Positions 24,521 through 33,443 of a DNA stretch of 64,000 nt are shown here, piece after piece. Position 1 is the first letter of the stretch, and the number at the start of each line of letters is the position of its first letter. Both the position numbers and the translations under genes were made by a program. The stretch spans positions 310,001-374,000 of the forward strand of contig CBDFGT010000029.1 of the NCBI GenBank assembly GCA_965247225.1. The letters are read 5' to 3'. Origin of the DNA: CBDFGT01 sp965247225. GTDB lineage: Bacteria; Pseudomonadota; Alphaproteobacteria; Rhizobiales; Rhizobiaceae. The notes under the pieces are model-generated. The model was not told the origin of the DNA, did not search any database, and saw only the letters and a program-made list of their open reading frames with translations.

Positions 24521-25585
24521 ATGAAATTCTTTATGACACTGCTGTCCGCAGTTGCATTGGCCATCGCAAGCTTTGTGATGCCTGCGCTGGCCCAGGACAA
24601 GGGAACGGTTGGCATTTCCATGCCAACGAAATCGTCCTCGCGCTGGATTTCCGATGGTGAAACCATGGAAAAGCTGTTCAAGGAAGCAGGCTACGCAACA
24701 GACCTGCAGTTTGCTGACGACGATATTCCAAACCAGCTGTCGCAGATTGAAAACATGATCACCAAGGGCGCAAAGGTTCTGGTGATTGCGGCTATCGACG
24801 GAACAACACTGTCAGACGTTCTGCAGCAGGCCCATGATGCCGGCATCAAGGTGATTGCCTATGACCGCCTGATCCGCGATTCTGCCAATGTTGACTACTA
24901 TGCAACATTCGACAACTTCCAGGTTGGCGTCCTTCAGGCGACATCACTGGTTCAGGGCATGGGTGTGGACAAGGCAACTGCACCTTTGAACATCGAGCTG
25001 TTCGGCGGTTCACCAGACGACAACAACGCATTCTTCTTCTATGACGGTGCCATGTCGGTTCTCCAGCCTTTGATCGACAGCGGCAAGCTGGTGGTCAAGT
25101 CCGGCCAGATTGGCATGGATCAGGTCGGTACACTGCGCTGGGACGGTACTGTTGCCCAGGCGCGTATGGATAACCTGCTTTCTGCAAACTACACAGACGC
25201 CCAAGTGAACGGTGTCCTGTCTCCTTATGATGGTCTGTCCATCGGCATCATTTCCTCGCTCAAGGGTGTTGGCTATGGCACCGGCGACCTGAAAATGCCA
25301 ATCGTAACCGGTCAGGACGCTGAAGTTCCCTCGGTCAAGTCGATGATTGCCGGCGAACAGTATTCCACAGTGTTCAAGGACACACGCGAACTGGCCAAGG
25401 TCACTGTCGGTATGGTGGATGCCATCATTTCCGGCAAGGAACCGGAAATCAACGACACAAAGACCTATAACAACGGTATCAAGGTTGTTCCTTCCTACCT
25501 GTTGAAGCCGGTTGCTGTTGACCTGACAAACTACAAGGACGTTCTGATCGGCTCCGGCTATATCAAGGAAGAACAGCTGAAATAG
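24521..25585 (+). CDS. chvE: multiple sugar-binding periplasmic protein ChvE
   Basis: 354 residues with a signal peptide ending VMPALAQ before DKGTVGISMPTKSSSRWISDG. Close family features are ENMITKGAKVLVIAAIDGTTL, KVIAYDRLIRDSANVDYYATFDNFQVGVLQA, NIELFGGSPDDNNAFFFYDGAM and LSPYDGLSIGIISSLKG. ChvE binds arabinose, glucose, galactose and other aldoses for import and, in Agrobacterium, presents them to VirA. Here the operon leads into gguA-gguB-gguC and arabinose catabolic genes; no vir genes are in the window. Confidence 0.95.
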   Translation: MKFFMTLLSAVALAIASFVMPALAQDKGTVGISMPTKSSSRWISDGETMEKLFKEAGYATDLQFADDDIPNQLSQIENMITKGAKVLVIAAIDGTTLSDVLQQAHDAGIKVIAYDRLIRDSANVDYYATFDNFQVGVLQATSLVQGMGVDKATAPLNIELFGGSPDDNNAFFFYDGAMSVLQPLIDSGKLVVKSGQIGMDQVGTLRWDGTVAQARMDNLLSANYTDAQVNGVLSPYDGLSIGIISSLKGVGYGTGDLKMPIVTGQDAEVPSVKSMIAGEQYSTVFKDTRELAKVTVGMVDAIISGKEPEINDTKTYNNGIKVVPSYLLKPVAVDLTNYKDVLIGSGYIKEEQLK

Positions 25586-25598
25586 TTTTTGACCCTGT

Positions 25599-25621
25599 GG
25601 CTGCATGCCAGGCATGCAGCC
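25599..25621 (+). promoter_or_regulatory. intercistronic hairpin between chvE and gguA
   Basis: GGCTGCATGCC, a central A, then GGCATGCAGCC: an 11-bp perfect inverted repeat 14 bp after the chvE stop, followed by CTGCTTTTCTC. Likely a partial terminator or RNA stabiliser that raises ChvE over the membrane components. Confidence 0.75.
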
Positions 25622-25696
25622 CTGCTTTTCTCGCCGGGCTCTCTTTCACAAGATCAGGGTCCGGCGGTTTTGCCAAAAGGCTTGCGGACATTGGAC

Positions 25697-27244
25697 ATGA
25701 ACACAACCATTCTTGAAATGCGCAATATTACCAAGCGGTTCCCGGGCGTCAATGCACTGGACAATGTGAACCTCAAGGTGCGCAAGGGCGAAATCCATGC
25801 GCTTGTCGGCGAGAATGGTGCCGGAAAATCGACCCTCATGAAAGTGCTCAGCGGTGTTTATCCCGCCGGCACATACGAGGGGGATATCGTTTATGAAGGC
25901 GACGTACGGCAGTTCAGGGATATTACCGACAGCGAACATCTGGGGATTATCATTATCCACCAGGAACTCGCCCTTGTGCCGCAACTGTCGATTGCCGAAA
26001 ACATTTTTCTTGGAAATGAAATTGCATCGGGTGGTATTATCAGCTGGCCGGAAACCTTTGCGCGCACGCGGGTGCTGCTGGACAAGGTTGGCCTGAAAGA
26101 AAATCCGTCCACACTGGTGACCGATATCGGCGTGGGCAAGCAGCAGCTTGTTGAAATTGCCAAGGCGCTGTCAAAAAAAGTGAAACTGCTGATTCTTGAT
26201 GAACCGACCGCATCGCTGAACGAAGCTGACAGCGAGGCACTTTTGCTGCTGCTGATGGAATTCCGCAAGCAGGGCATGACATCCATCATCATCTCGCACA
26301 AGCTCAATGAAATTTCCCGCGTGGCAGACCAGATCACGGTTCTGCGCGATGGCACCACAGTCGAAACCATGGACTGTCACAAGGAAACCATCAGCGAAGA
26401 CCGCATCATCCGCAACATGGTCGGTCGTGAACTGGCAGACCGTTATCCAAAACGGGTTCCCGATATCGGTGAGGTGATTTTCGAGGTCAAGGGCTGGAGC
26501 TGCTACCATCAATTGCATTCCGACCGGAAATTCCTGCATGATATCCATATCAATATCCGCAAGGGCGAGGTTGTGGGCATTGCGGGCCTGATGGGCTCCG
26601 GACGCACGGAGCTGGCCATGAGCGTGTTCGGGCGCGCCTGGGGTCGCAAGATTACCGGTGAAGTCTTCATGCATGGCAAGAAGATGGATTTTTCCACCAT
26701 CACCAAAGCGATTGACGCGGGCCTTGCCTATGTCACGGAAGACCGCAAGCATCTGGGCCTCGTGCTCAACAACAATATCATGCACAATACCACGCTTGCC
26801 AATCTGCCGGGCGTGGCAAGGGCCGGGGTTATTGACGATATTCGTGAGCTTCAGGTTGCCAATGATTTTCGTACCAGGCTGAATGTGCGCAGTTCCAGTG
26901 TCTATCAGCAGACTGTGAACCTGTCGGGTGGCAACCAGCAAAAAGTGGTGCTGTCGAAATGGCTGTTTGCCAATCCGGAAGTGCTGATCCTCGATGAGCC
27001 GACGCGCGGTATCGATGTCGGTGCGAAATATGAAATCTATTCCATCATCAACCAGCTTGTGGCCGACGGAAAGGGGGTTCTGATGATCTCTTCCGAAATG
27101 CCGGAATTGCTTGGCACCTGTGACCGGATCTACGTGATGAACGAGGGCCGGATTGTCGCAGAACTGCCCAGGGAAGAAGCAAGCCAGGAATCAATCATGC
27201 GTTCCATCATGCAAGCCAGCAAAAGCCTTGGGGAGAAACAATAA
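25697..27244 (+). CDS. gguA: multiple sugar ABC transporter ATPase GguA
   Basis: 515 residues with two tandem nucleotide-binding domains (RbsA/AraG/MglA type). Domain 1: GENGAGKSTLMKVLSGVYP, a signature region degenerate (GVGKQQLVEIAKAL), LLILDEPTASL. Domain 2: GLMGSGRTELAMSVFG, LSGGNQQKVVLSKWL, LILDEPTRGIDVG. Such asymmetric domains are normal in the family. The ATG at 25697 lies 111 bp after chvE, and the stop overlaps the gguB start (TAATG). Confidence 0.93.
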   Translation: MNTTILEMRNITKRFPGVNALDNVNLKVRKGEIHALVGENGAGKSTLMKVLSGVYPAGTYEGDIVYEGDVRQFRDITDSEHLGIIIIHQELALVPQLSIAENIFLGNEIASGGIISWPETFARTRVLLDKVGLKENPSTLVTDIGVGKQQLVEIAKALSKKVKLLILDEPTASLNEADSEALLLLLMEFRKQGMTSIIISHKLNEISRVADQITVLRDGTTVETMDCHKETISEDRIIRNMVGRELADRYPKRVPDIGEVIFEVKGWSCYHQLHSDRKFLHDIHINIRKGEVVGIAGLMGSGRTELAMSVFGRAWGRKITGEVFMHGKKMDFSTITKAIDAGLAYVTEDRKHLGLVLNNNIMHNTTLANLPGVARAGVIDDIRELQVANDFRTRLNVRSSSVYQQTVNLSGGNQQKVVLSKWLFANPEVLILDEPTRGIDVGAKYEIYSIINQLVADGKGVLMISSEMPELLGTCDRIYVMNEGRIVAELPREEASQESIMRSIMQASKSLGEKQ

Positions 27245-28452
27245 TGGGTTCGGGACAACCAACCGGCGCAAACGTGGCAACAAAGGTCGCCTCACAGTCT
27301 ATCGGTGCCTATCTGAAAAACAATGTTCGTGACTACGGCATGCTGATCACGCTTGTGGTGATCATGGTGTTTTTCCAGTTTGTTACCGGCGGCGTGCTGT
27401 TCAAGGCCGTCAACCTGACAAACCTTGTGCTGCAGAACTCCTTTATCGTTATCATGGCACTGGGCATGCTGCTGGTCATCGTGGCGGGTCATATTGACCT
27501 GTCTGTCGGCTCCATTGTCGGCTTTATCGGTGCTGTTGCAGCCGTCATGACCGTACAATGGCAGATGAATTTCCTGCTTGTCATGGTCATCTGCCTTGTT
27601 ATTGGTGGTATTATCGGTGCGGCACAGGGTTATTGGGTTGCCTTTCATCGCATTCCCTCCTTCATTGTCACGCTGGCAGGCATGCTGGTGTTCCGTGGCC
27701 TGACCCTTTTTGTGCTGGGCGGATCGAATGTCGGCCCATTTCCGAAGGAATTCCAGCTGATTTCCACGGGCTTTATTCCGGACTTTGCCGATTTTGGAAC
27801 ACTCCATTCCACATCCATCGTGCTGTCCGTGCTCATTCCCCTTGTGCTTTTCTGGTTCTCTTACCGGACCCGCAAGCTGAATGAAAAGCATGGCATGGAA
27901 AACGCACCGTTTGCCGTGTTCATCGGCCAGAATGTGCTGATCTCCGCGGTGGTTATTTTCCTCGGCTATCAGTTGTCGTCCAACAAGGGCCTGCCGAATG
28001 TGCTGATCATCATGTCGGTGCTGATTGCGCTCTACACGTTCATCACCAACCGCACGACGATCGGTCGCCGCATCTATGCGCTGGGCGGCAATGAAAAGGC
28101 GGCAAAGCTCTCGGGTATCGACACGCAACGCCTGAGCTTCCTGACCTTTGTCAATATGGGGGTTCTGGCCGCCCTTGCCGGCCTGATTGTGGCTGCCCGT
28201 CTGAACTCCTCCACGCCCAAGGCCGGTGTCGGCTTCGAGCTGGACGTGATTGCGGCCTGCTTTATTGGCGGAGCCTCTGCCTATGGCGGTGTTGGCAAGA
28301 TTACAGGTGCGGTTATCGGTGCCATGATCATGGGGGTCATGAACAACGGCATGTCGATTGTCGGGCTTGGCATTGACTTCCAGCAGATGATCAAGGGGCT
28401 CGTGCTTCTGGCAGCCGTGTTCTTTGATGTTTACAATAAAAACAAGGCTTAA
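27244..28452 (+). CDS. gguB: multiple sugar ABC transporter permease GguB
   Basis: 402 residues with about ten or more membrane segments and the carbohydrate-uptake-2 permease motifs GHIDLSVGSIVGFIGA, AAQGYWVAFHRIPSFIVTLAGMLVFRGL and ALGGNEKAAKLSGIDTQR. Start overlaps the gguA stop by one base. With ChvE and GguA it completes the importer. A hairpin with a T-tract follows. Confidence 0.93.
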   Translation: MGSGQPTGANVATKVASQSIGAYLKNNVRDYGMLITLVVIMVFFQFVTGGVLFKAVNLTNLVLQNSFIVIMALGMLLVIVAGHIDLSVGSIVGFIGAVAAVMTVQWQMNFLLVMVICLVIGGIIGAAQGYWVAFHRIPSFIVTLAGMLVFRGLTLFVLGGSNVGPFPKEFQLISTGFIPDFADFGTLHSTSIVLSVLIPLVLFWFSYRTRKLNEKHGMENAPFAVFIGQNVLISAVVIFLGYQLSSNKGLPNVLIIMSVLIALYTFITNRTTIGRRIYALGGNEKAAKLSGIDTQRLSFLTFVNMGVLAALAGLIVAARLNSSTPKAGVGFELDVIAACFIGGASAYGGVGKITGAVIGAMIMGVMNNGMSIVGLGIDFQQMIKGLVLLAAVFFDVYNKNKA

Positions 28453-28494
28453 AACTTAATCCGGACCTGCGCTTCGCATTTGAAAAAGGGTGAT

Positions 28495-28528
28495 TTTGGC
28501 ATTTTGGAATGAATGCCAAAGCCTTTTT
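28495..28528 (+). terminator. attenuating terminator between gguB and gguC
   Basis: Stem TTTGGCATT (28495-28503) with AATGCCAAA (28512-28520), 8-nt loop, then GCC and six T. Located 42 bp after gguB and 44 bp before gguC, so it would limit read-through to the catabolic genes unless a second promoter exists. Confidence 0.65.
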
Positions 28529-28571
28529 TGCGTCCAGATACCGGCAAAACAGGATCGAAAAGGATCAAGCA

Positions 28572-29570
28572 ATGCTGATTTCACAGATCAGGTCCATTTA
28601 TGGTGACAATCATGTTGTGGTGCGCGAAGCCGGTGAAAAAGGCCGGGTCGTGCTCAATGCAACCAGTGTCTATGCGCTGGCGCAGGAGGCCATCCGGGCA
28701 GGCAGGTCACTGGTGGAGATAGTCAATGCGCACGGAACCGGTGTTGCTGATGTCGATATGGAGCGGGTTTCTGCCGAAGGGCGCTTTCTCACACCCGTCA
28801 GCCATCCCGATGTTGCCCACCTGCACCTGACCGGTACCGGACTGACCCATCTGGGATCGGCGGCCACCCGCGATGCCATGCACAAGAAGGCAGAGCCGGA
28901 CGAGGCGGAAAAGCTGACCGATTCCATGAAAATGTTCCGCATGGGGCTGGATGGTGGCAAGCCGAAGCCAGGTGAAACCGGTGTTCAGCCGGAATGGTTC
29001 TACAAGGGCAATGGAAGCCAGGCCGTTGCCTGTGGCCAGCCGCTGGTATCACCGTCCTTTGCGCTTGATCATGGGGAAGAGCCGGAAATGGCCGGCATTT
29101 ACATCATCGGTGATGACGGCCAGCCGTTCCGCGTCGGCTTTGCCGTGTCGAACGAGTTTTCGGATCATGTGACCGAGCGGATCAATTATCTCTATCTGGC
29201 GCATTCCAAGCTGCGTCAGGCCAGTTTTGGTCCGGAAATCCGTATTGGTGCGCCGCCGGAAGATATTCGTGGTATGTCGCGCATCGTGCGCGGCGGCAAG
29301 GTTATCTGGGAAAAGCCTTTCCTTTCGGGAGAAGCCAATATGTCCCATACATTTGCCAATCTTGAATACCATCATTTCAAATATGGCCTGTTCCGTCAGC
29401 CGGGCGATGTTCATGTGCACATGTTCGGTACGGCAACATTGTCCTTTGCCGATGGCATAAAGCCACAGGACGGCGATGTGTTTGAAATTGCCGTTCCTGA
29501 ATTTGGAGTGGCGCTGCGCAATCCGGTCAAAATTGCGGCGGAAGAAACCATTACCATTCGCGATCTTTAA
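28572..29570 (+). CDS. gguC: GguC/AraD1 family protein, 2-keto-3-deoxy-L-arabonate dehydratase candidate
   Basis: 332 residues from the ATG at 28572; an upstream in-frame start at 28509 falls in the hairpin region and is less likely. The protein belongs to the fumarylacetoacetate-hydrolase-like fold: PEWFYKGNGSQAVACGQPLVSP, HGEEPEMAGIYIIGDDGQPFRVGFAVSNEFSDHVTE (acidic metal ligands) and SRIVRGGKVIWEKPFLSGEANM. GguC was first named in the chvE operon of Agrobacterium; later families label it AraD1, acting on 2-keto-3-deoxy-L-arabonate. The flanking semialdehyde dehydrogenase and sugar-acid dehydratase genes support that role here. Confidence 0.85.
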   Translation: MLISQIRSIYGDNHVVVREAGEKGRVVLNATSVYALAQEAIRAGRSLVEIVNAHGTGVADVDMERVSAEGRFLTPVSHPDVAHLHLTGTGLTHLGSAATRDAMHKKAEPDEAEKLTDSMKMFRMGLDGGKPKPGETGVQPEWFYKGNGSQAVACGQPLVSPSFALDHGEEPEMAGIYIIGDDGQPFRVGFAVSNEFSDHVTERINYLYLAHSKLRQASFGPEIRIGAPPEDIRGMSRIVRGGKVIWEKPFLSGEANMSHTFANLEYHHFKYGLFRQPGDVHVHMFGTATLSFADGIKPQDGDVFEIAVPEFGVALRNPVKIAAEETITIRDL

Positions 29571-29624
29571 AATACATGGACAGTGCGCTTATGCGACGCT
29601 GCCAAACCCCGGGAGTAGCCTGTC

Positions 29625-31058
29625 ATGACAATCCATCAGAATCTGATTGCCGGTGAATGGACCGGTTCAGATGGTGTTGAAAATATCAATCCGTCCGATA
29701 CCAATGATATTGTGGGCGTCTATGCCCGCGCCACGGCAGAGGACACGAAGACGGCCATTGCCGCGGCAAAGGCTGCGTTTCCGGCCTGGTCACGGTCCGG
29801 TATTCTGGAGCGTCATGCCATTTTGAAGAAGACGGCGGATGAGATCATGGCCCGCAAGGACGAGCTGGGTCGTCTCCTGTCACGCGAAGAGGGCAAGACA
29901 CTGGCGGAAGGCATTGGCGAAACCGTGCGTGCAGGCCAGATTTTTGATTTCTTTGCCGGTGAAGCCTTGCGGCTGGCCGGTGAGATGCTGCCATCCGTGC
30001 GTCCGGGTGTCGGTGTGGAAATCACCCGCGATCCGGTCGGTGTTATCGGTATCATCACACCATGGAATTTCCCGATTGCCATTCCGGCCTGGAAAATTGC
30101 GCCTGCCCTTTGCTATGGCAACACGGTTGTGTTCAAGCCTGCCGAGCTGGTTCCGGGCTGCTCCTGGGCGATTGTGGATATTCTGCATCGCGCAGGTCTG
30201 CCAAAGGGTGTTGTCAATCTGGTGATGGGCAAGGGCTCCGTTGTCGGCCAGACCATGCTCGACAGCAGGGATGTTGCCGGAATCACCTTTACCGGCTCTG
30301 TTGGCACCGGCAAGCGTGTGGCATTGGCCTCGGTTGAAACCGGTCGCAAGTATCAGCTGGAAATGGGCGGCAAGAACCCGCTCGTTGTTCTGGATGATGC
30401 CGATCTGGCCCAGGCCGTTGAGGTGGCCGTGCAGGGTTCGTTCTTCTCCACCGGGCAGCGCTGCACAGCCTCCTCACGCCTGATTGTGACCGAAGGCATT
30501 CACGACAGGTTCGTTGCCGCCTGTATCGAACGCCTCAAGGGTGTGACCGTTGACAATGCGCTGAAGGCCGGAACCCATATCGGACCTGTCGTGGATCCAT
30601 CGCAGCTCAAGCAGGACGAAGATTATATTGGCATTGCCAAAGGCGAAGGTGCGAGGCTTGCCTTTGGTGGCGAACGCCTGATCCGTGAGACGCCCGGCTA
30701 TTATCTGCAACCGGCGCTGTTTACCGAAGCGACCAACCAGATGCGCATTTCCCGCGAGGAAGTGTTCGGCCCTGTTGCCTGCGTTATCCGTGTCAGGAAT
30801 TATGAAGAGGCGCTTGACGCTGCCAATGATACGCCATTCGGCCTGTCATCGGGCATCTGCACCACAAGCCTGAAACATGCGACCCATTTCAAGCGCAATG
30901 CCGAAGCCGGCATGGTGATGGTGAATGTGCCAACGGCAGGCGTGGATTTTCACGTGCCGTTTGGCGGTCGCAAGGGCTCAAGCTTCGGTTCGCGCGAGCA
31001 GGGCAAATATGCTGCCGAATTTTTCACCTCGGTCAAGACGGCCTATACGCTGGCATGA
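29625..31058 (+). CDS. 2,5-dioxovalerate (alpha-ketoglutaric semialdehyde) dehydrogenase
   Basis: 477 residues of the aldehyde dehydrogenase superfamily: GIITPWNFPIAIPAWKIAPAL, FTGSVGTGKRVA (NAD site), LEMGGKNPLVVLDDA (general base Glu), FFSTGQRCTASSRLIV (catalytic Cys) and EVFGPVACVI. Placed after gguC and before a sugar-acid dehydratase, it would turn alpha-ketoglutaric semialdehyde into 2-oxoglutarate, the last step of oxidative L-arabinose breakdown. Family alone would allow other semialdehydes; context decides. Confidence 0.85.
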   Translation: MTIHQNLIAGEWTGSDGVENINPSDTNDIVGVYARATAEDTKTAIAAAKAAFPAWSRSGILERHAILKKTADEIMARKDELGRLLSREEGKTLAEGIGETVRAGQIFDFFAGEALRLAGEMLPSVRPGVGVEITRDPVGVIGIITPWNFPIAIPAWKIAPALCYGNTVVFKPAELVPGCSWAIVDILHRAGLPKGVVNLVMGKGSVVGQTMLDSRDVAGITFTGSVGTGKRVALASVETGRKYQLEMGGKNPLVVLDDADLAQAVEVAVQGSFFSTGQRCTASSRLIVTEGIHDRFVAACIERLKGVTVDNALKAGTHIGPVVDPSQLKQDEDYIGIAKGEGARLAFGGERLIRETPGYYLQPALFTEATNQMRISREEVFGPVACVIRVRNYEEALDAANDTPFGLSSGICTTSLKHATHFKRNAEAGMVMVNVPTAGVDFHVPFGGRKGSSFGSREQGKYAAEFFTSVKTAYTLA

Positions 31059-31070
31059 TGATCAAGATCT

Positions 31071-31109
31071 CCTCCCGCTGCCCCGCATCGCACAGGGCGG
31101 GGCGGGAGG
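31071..31109 (+). promoter_or_regulatory. large GC-rich intercistronic hairpin
   Basis: CCTCCC and GCCCCGC on the left pair with GCGGGGC and GGGAGG on the right (13 bp with a 3-nt bulge, loop of 10 nt). There is no U-tract, so it is more likely a stability or processing element than a terminator. It sits between the aldehyde dehydrogenase and dehydratase genes. Confidence 0.6.
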
Positions 31110-31158
31110 GGGACAACGGGCACGATTGCCAACAGGGTTTGGCAGCAAGGACAGGACA

Positions 31159-32907
31159 ATGACACACAAGAAAGCTGAATGGCCGCGGCCTTTGCGAAGC
31201 CAGGAATGGTTTGGCGGTACCGGCAAGAATGCCATCATGCACCGCTCATGGATGAAGAACCAGGGTCTGCCTGCCGATACGTTTGATGGCCGTCCGGTCA
31301 TCGGTATCTGCAACACATGGTCCGAACTGACACCGTGCAATGCACATCTGCGCGATCTGGCCGAACGGGTCAAGATCGGTGTCTATCAGGCCGGCGGTTA
31401 TCCGGTTGAATTTCCTGTTTTTTCCTGCGGTGAAAGCACGCTTCGCCCTACAGCCATGATGTTCCGCAATCTGGCGTCGATGGATGTGGAAGAAGCCATC
31501 CGCGCCAATCCGCTCGACGGTGTCGTGCTGTTGACCGGCTGTGACAAGACGACCCCAAGCCTGTTGATGGGGGCAGCGTCTGTCGACATTCCGACCATTC
31601 TTGTGACCGGCGGGCCGATGCTGAACGGCAAATGGCGCGGCCATGATGTGGGGTCTGGTACAGCCATCTGGAAATTTTCCGAAATGGTGAAGTCCGGTGA
31701 AATGTCGCTGACGGAATTCATGGATGCCGAACAGGGCATGGCGCGGTCTGCCGGTCACTGCATGACCATGGGCACAGCCTCGACCATGGCCTCGATGGCC
31801 GAAGCGCTGGGCATGACCCTGCCGGGCAATGCCGCAATTCCGGCCGTGGACGCCCGTCGCCGGGTCATCTGCCAGATGTCCGGCCGGCGGATCGTTGACA
31901 TGGTCAAGGAGGATCTGAAGCCTTCCGACATTCTGACCAGGCAGGCCTTTGAAAATGCCATTCGCACCAACGGTGCCATTGGCGGCTCCACCAATGCTGT
32001 TTTGCATCTTCTGGCACTGGCCGGTCGTATCGGTGTTGACCTGACGCTGGATGACTGGGACCGTCTGGGCCGTGACGTGCCAACGATTGTCAACCTCCAG
32101 CCATCCGGCAAGCATCTGATGGAAGAGTTCTATTATGCCGGTGGCCTGCCAGTCGTCATGAAGCAGATTGCCGAAATGGGCCTGCTGCACAAGGATGCCA
32201 TCACCGTGACCGGCGAAGCCCTGTGGGAAGGTCTGAAAGACAATGTCAATTACAATGATGATGTGATCCTGCCTGCCGACAAGGCGCTGACAGCATCGGG
32301 CGGCATCGCGGTCCTGCGCGGGAACCTTGCTCCCCAGGGTGCGGTTCTGAAACCGTCTGCCGCGTCACCATCGCTGATGAAGCATCGCGGTCGTGCCGTC
32401 GTCTTCAACAGCATTGAGGATTACCACGCGCGTGTGAACCTGCCTGACCTCGACATTGACGAAACCTGCATCATGGTTCTGAAATATTGCGGACCCAAGG
32501 GGTACCCGGGTATGGCGGAAGTGGGCAATATGGGCCTGCCAACCAAGGTGCTCAAGAAGGGTATCAACGACATGATCCGCATTTCCGATGCGCGCATGTC
32601 CGGCACGGCCTATGGCACGGTGATCCTGCATGTGGCGCCAGAAGCCGCTGATGGCGGTCCGCTGGCACTGGTTGAGGATGGCGACATGATCGATGTCGAT
32701 ATTCCGGCCCGCAAGCTGCATCTGGATGTGCCGGAAGAGGTTCTGGCACAGCGCCGCGCGGCTTGGACCTCGCCGATTGCGCCCATGACCGGCGGCTATG
32801 GCAGTCTCTATGTCAAAACCGTGCTGCAGGCCGACAGGGGAGCCGATCTGGACTTCCTCGTGGGATCGCGCGGATCGGGTGTCTATTCCAACCGCGACAG
32901 CCATTGA
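31159..32907 (+). CDS. L-arabonate dehydratase (IlvD/EDD family)
   Basis: 582 residues from the ATG at 31159 (AGGACA upstream). The IlvD/Edd iron-sulphur dehydratase marks are present: ICNTWSELTPCNAHL with a cluster Cys, VVLLTGCDKTTPSLLMGA, RSAGHCMTMGTASTMASMAEALGM, NGAIGGSTNAVLHLLALA, and YCGPKGYPGMAEVGNM, RISDARMSGTAYGTVILHVAPEA. Length and the RPLRSQEWFGG start are those of pentonate (L-arabonate/D-xylonate) dehydratases rather than IlvD. It removes water from L-arabonate to give 2-keto-3-deoxy-L-arabonate. The arabinose dehydrogenase and lactonase genes are not next to it. Confidence 0.85.
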   Translation: MTHKKAEWPRPLRSQEWFGGTGKNAIMHRSWMKNQGLPADTFDGRPVIGICNTWSELTPCNAHLRDLAERVKIGVYQAGGYPVEFPVFSCGESTLRPTAMMFRNLASMDVEEAIRANPLDGVVLLTGCDKTTPSLLMGAASVDIPTILVTGGPMLNGKWRGHDVGSGTAIWKFSEMVKSGEMSLTEFMDAEQGMARSAGHCMTMGTASTMASMAEALGMTLPGNAAIPAVDARRRVICQMSGRRIVDMVKEDLKPSDILTRQAFENAIRTNGAIGGSTNAVLHLLALAGRIGVDLTLDDWDRLGRDVPTIVNLQPSGKHLMEEFYYAGGLPVVMKQIAEMGLLHKDAITVTGEALWEGLKDNVNYNDDVILPADKALTASGGIAVLRGNLAPQGAVLKPSAASPSLMKHRGRAVVFNSIEDYHARVNLPDLDIDETCIMVLKYCGPKGYPGMAEVGNMGLPTKVLKKGINDMIRISDARMSGTAYGTVILHVAPEAADGGPLALVEDGDMIDVDIPARKLHLDVPEEVLAQRRAAWTSPIAPMTGGYGSLYVKTVLQADRGADLDFLVGSRGSGVYSNRDSH

Positions 32908-32931
32908 GCCTTTCCGGCTTTCAACGATCAG

Positions 32932-32961
32932 GCCCCTGCCACATGTGGCGGGGGCTTTTTT
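32932..32961 (+). terminator. rho-independent terminator of the chvE-ara operon
   Basis: GCCCCTGCCAC/GTGGCGGGGGC stem (12 bp with one G-U) immediately followed by six T, 25 bp after the dehydratase stop. Confidence 0.92.
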
Positions 32962-32965
32962 GTTT

Positions 32966-33253
32966 TCAGTACAATGCTTGTTCCGGAGGAGCCACAAAGC
33001 GGATTCCCACATGCCGTGCGTCCTGGCGCACAACTTCGGCACATTTCTGGCGTTGTTCGCGGACATCGAAAATATAGATGAATTTTGGCAGGGTACGTTT
33101 TTCGTTCAGTTCCAGACGTGCGCCACCTGCAGAAATATCACGGATCACACAATTGCCAAGCGGGCGGTTTTCCAGTGTGTTCAGGGAGGCTGCCATCACC
33201 CTGACCTGTTGCCGCTTGTTCAAACGTCGATCTTTTCCAAACAACACTGCCAT
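32966..33253 (-). CDS. PilZ domain protein
   Basis: 95 residues from the ATG at 33253. Basic N-terminal LFGKDRRLNKRQQVRV (RxxxR-like c-di-GMP contact region), DISAGGARLEL (D/N-x-S-x-x-G motif) and a C-terminal VGIRF are PilZ features. It would bind c-di-GMP or be a PilZ-fold partner; KRQQVR keeps the spacing of Arg residues only partly, so ligand binding is uncertain. Monocistronic, converging on the arabinose operon. Confidence 0.8.
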   Translation of the reverse strand: MAVLFGKDRRLNKRQQVRVMAASLNTLENRPLGNCVIRDISAGGARLELNEKRTLPKFIYIFDVREQRQKCAEVVRQDARHVGIRFVAPPEQALY

Positions 33254-33443
33254 GGCGCACCACATTTCCGGTCTTCAGGGTTGCCCTGTTTTACAATGTC
33301 CGGGCGCAATTGCATTTGGGACCGTATGTTTTAACGAGATGTGAATCCCGATACCGGGGAAGCGAGAAAATGCAACAATCCCTCACATCCGTTGCAAGAT
33401 GGTGAGGCATCGGAAAAGATCATTGCTCAATTTTGAGCGAATT

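Noticed and set aside
33425..33438. Small palindrome GCTCAATTTTGAGC after the transglutaminase gene
   Set aside because: Six-bp AT-containing stem without a T-tract on the proper side; too weak to call a terminator.
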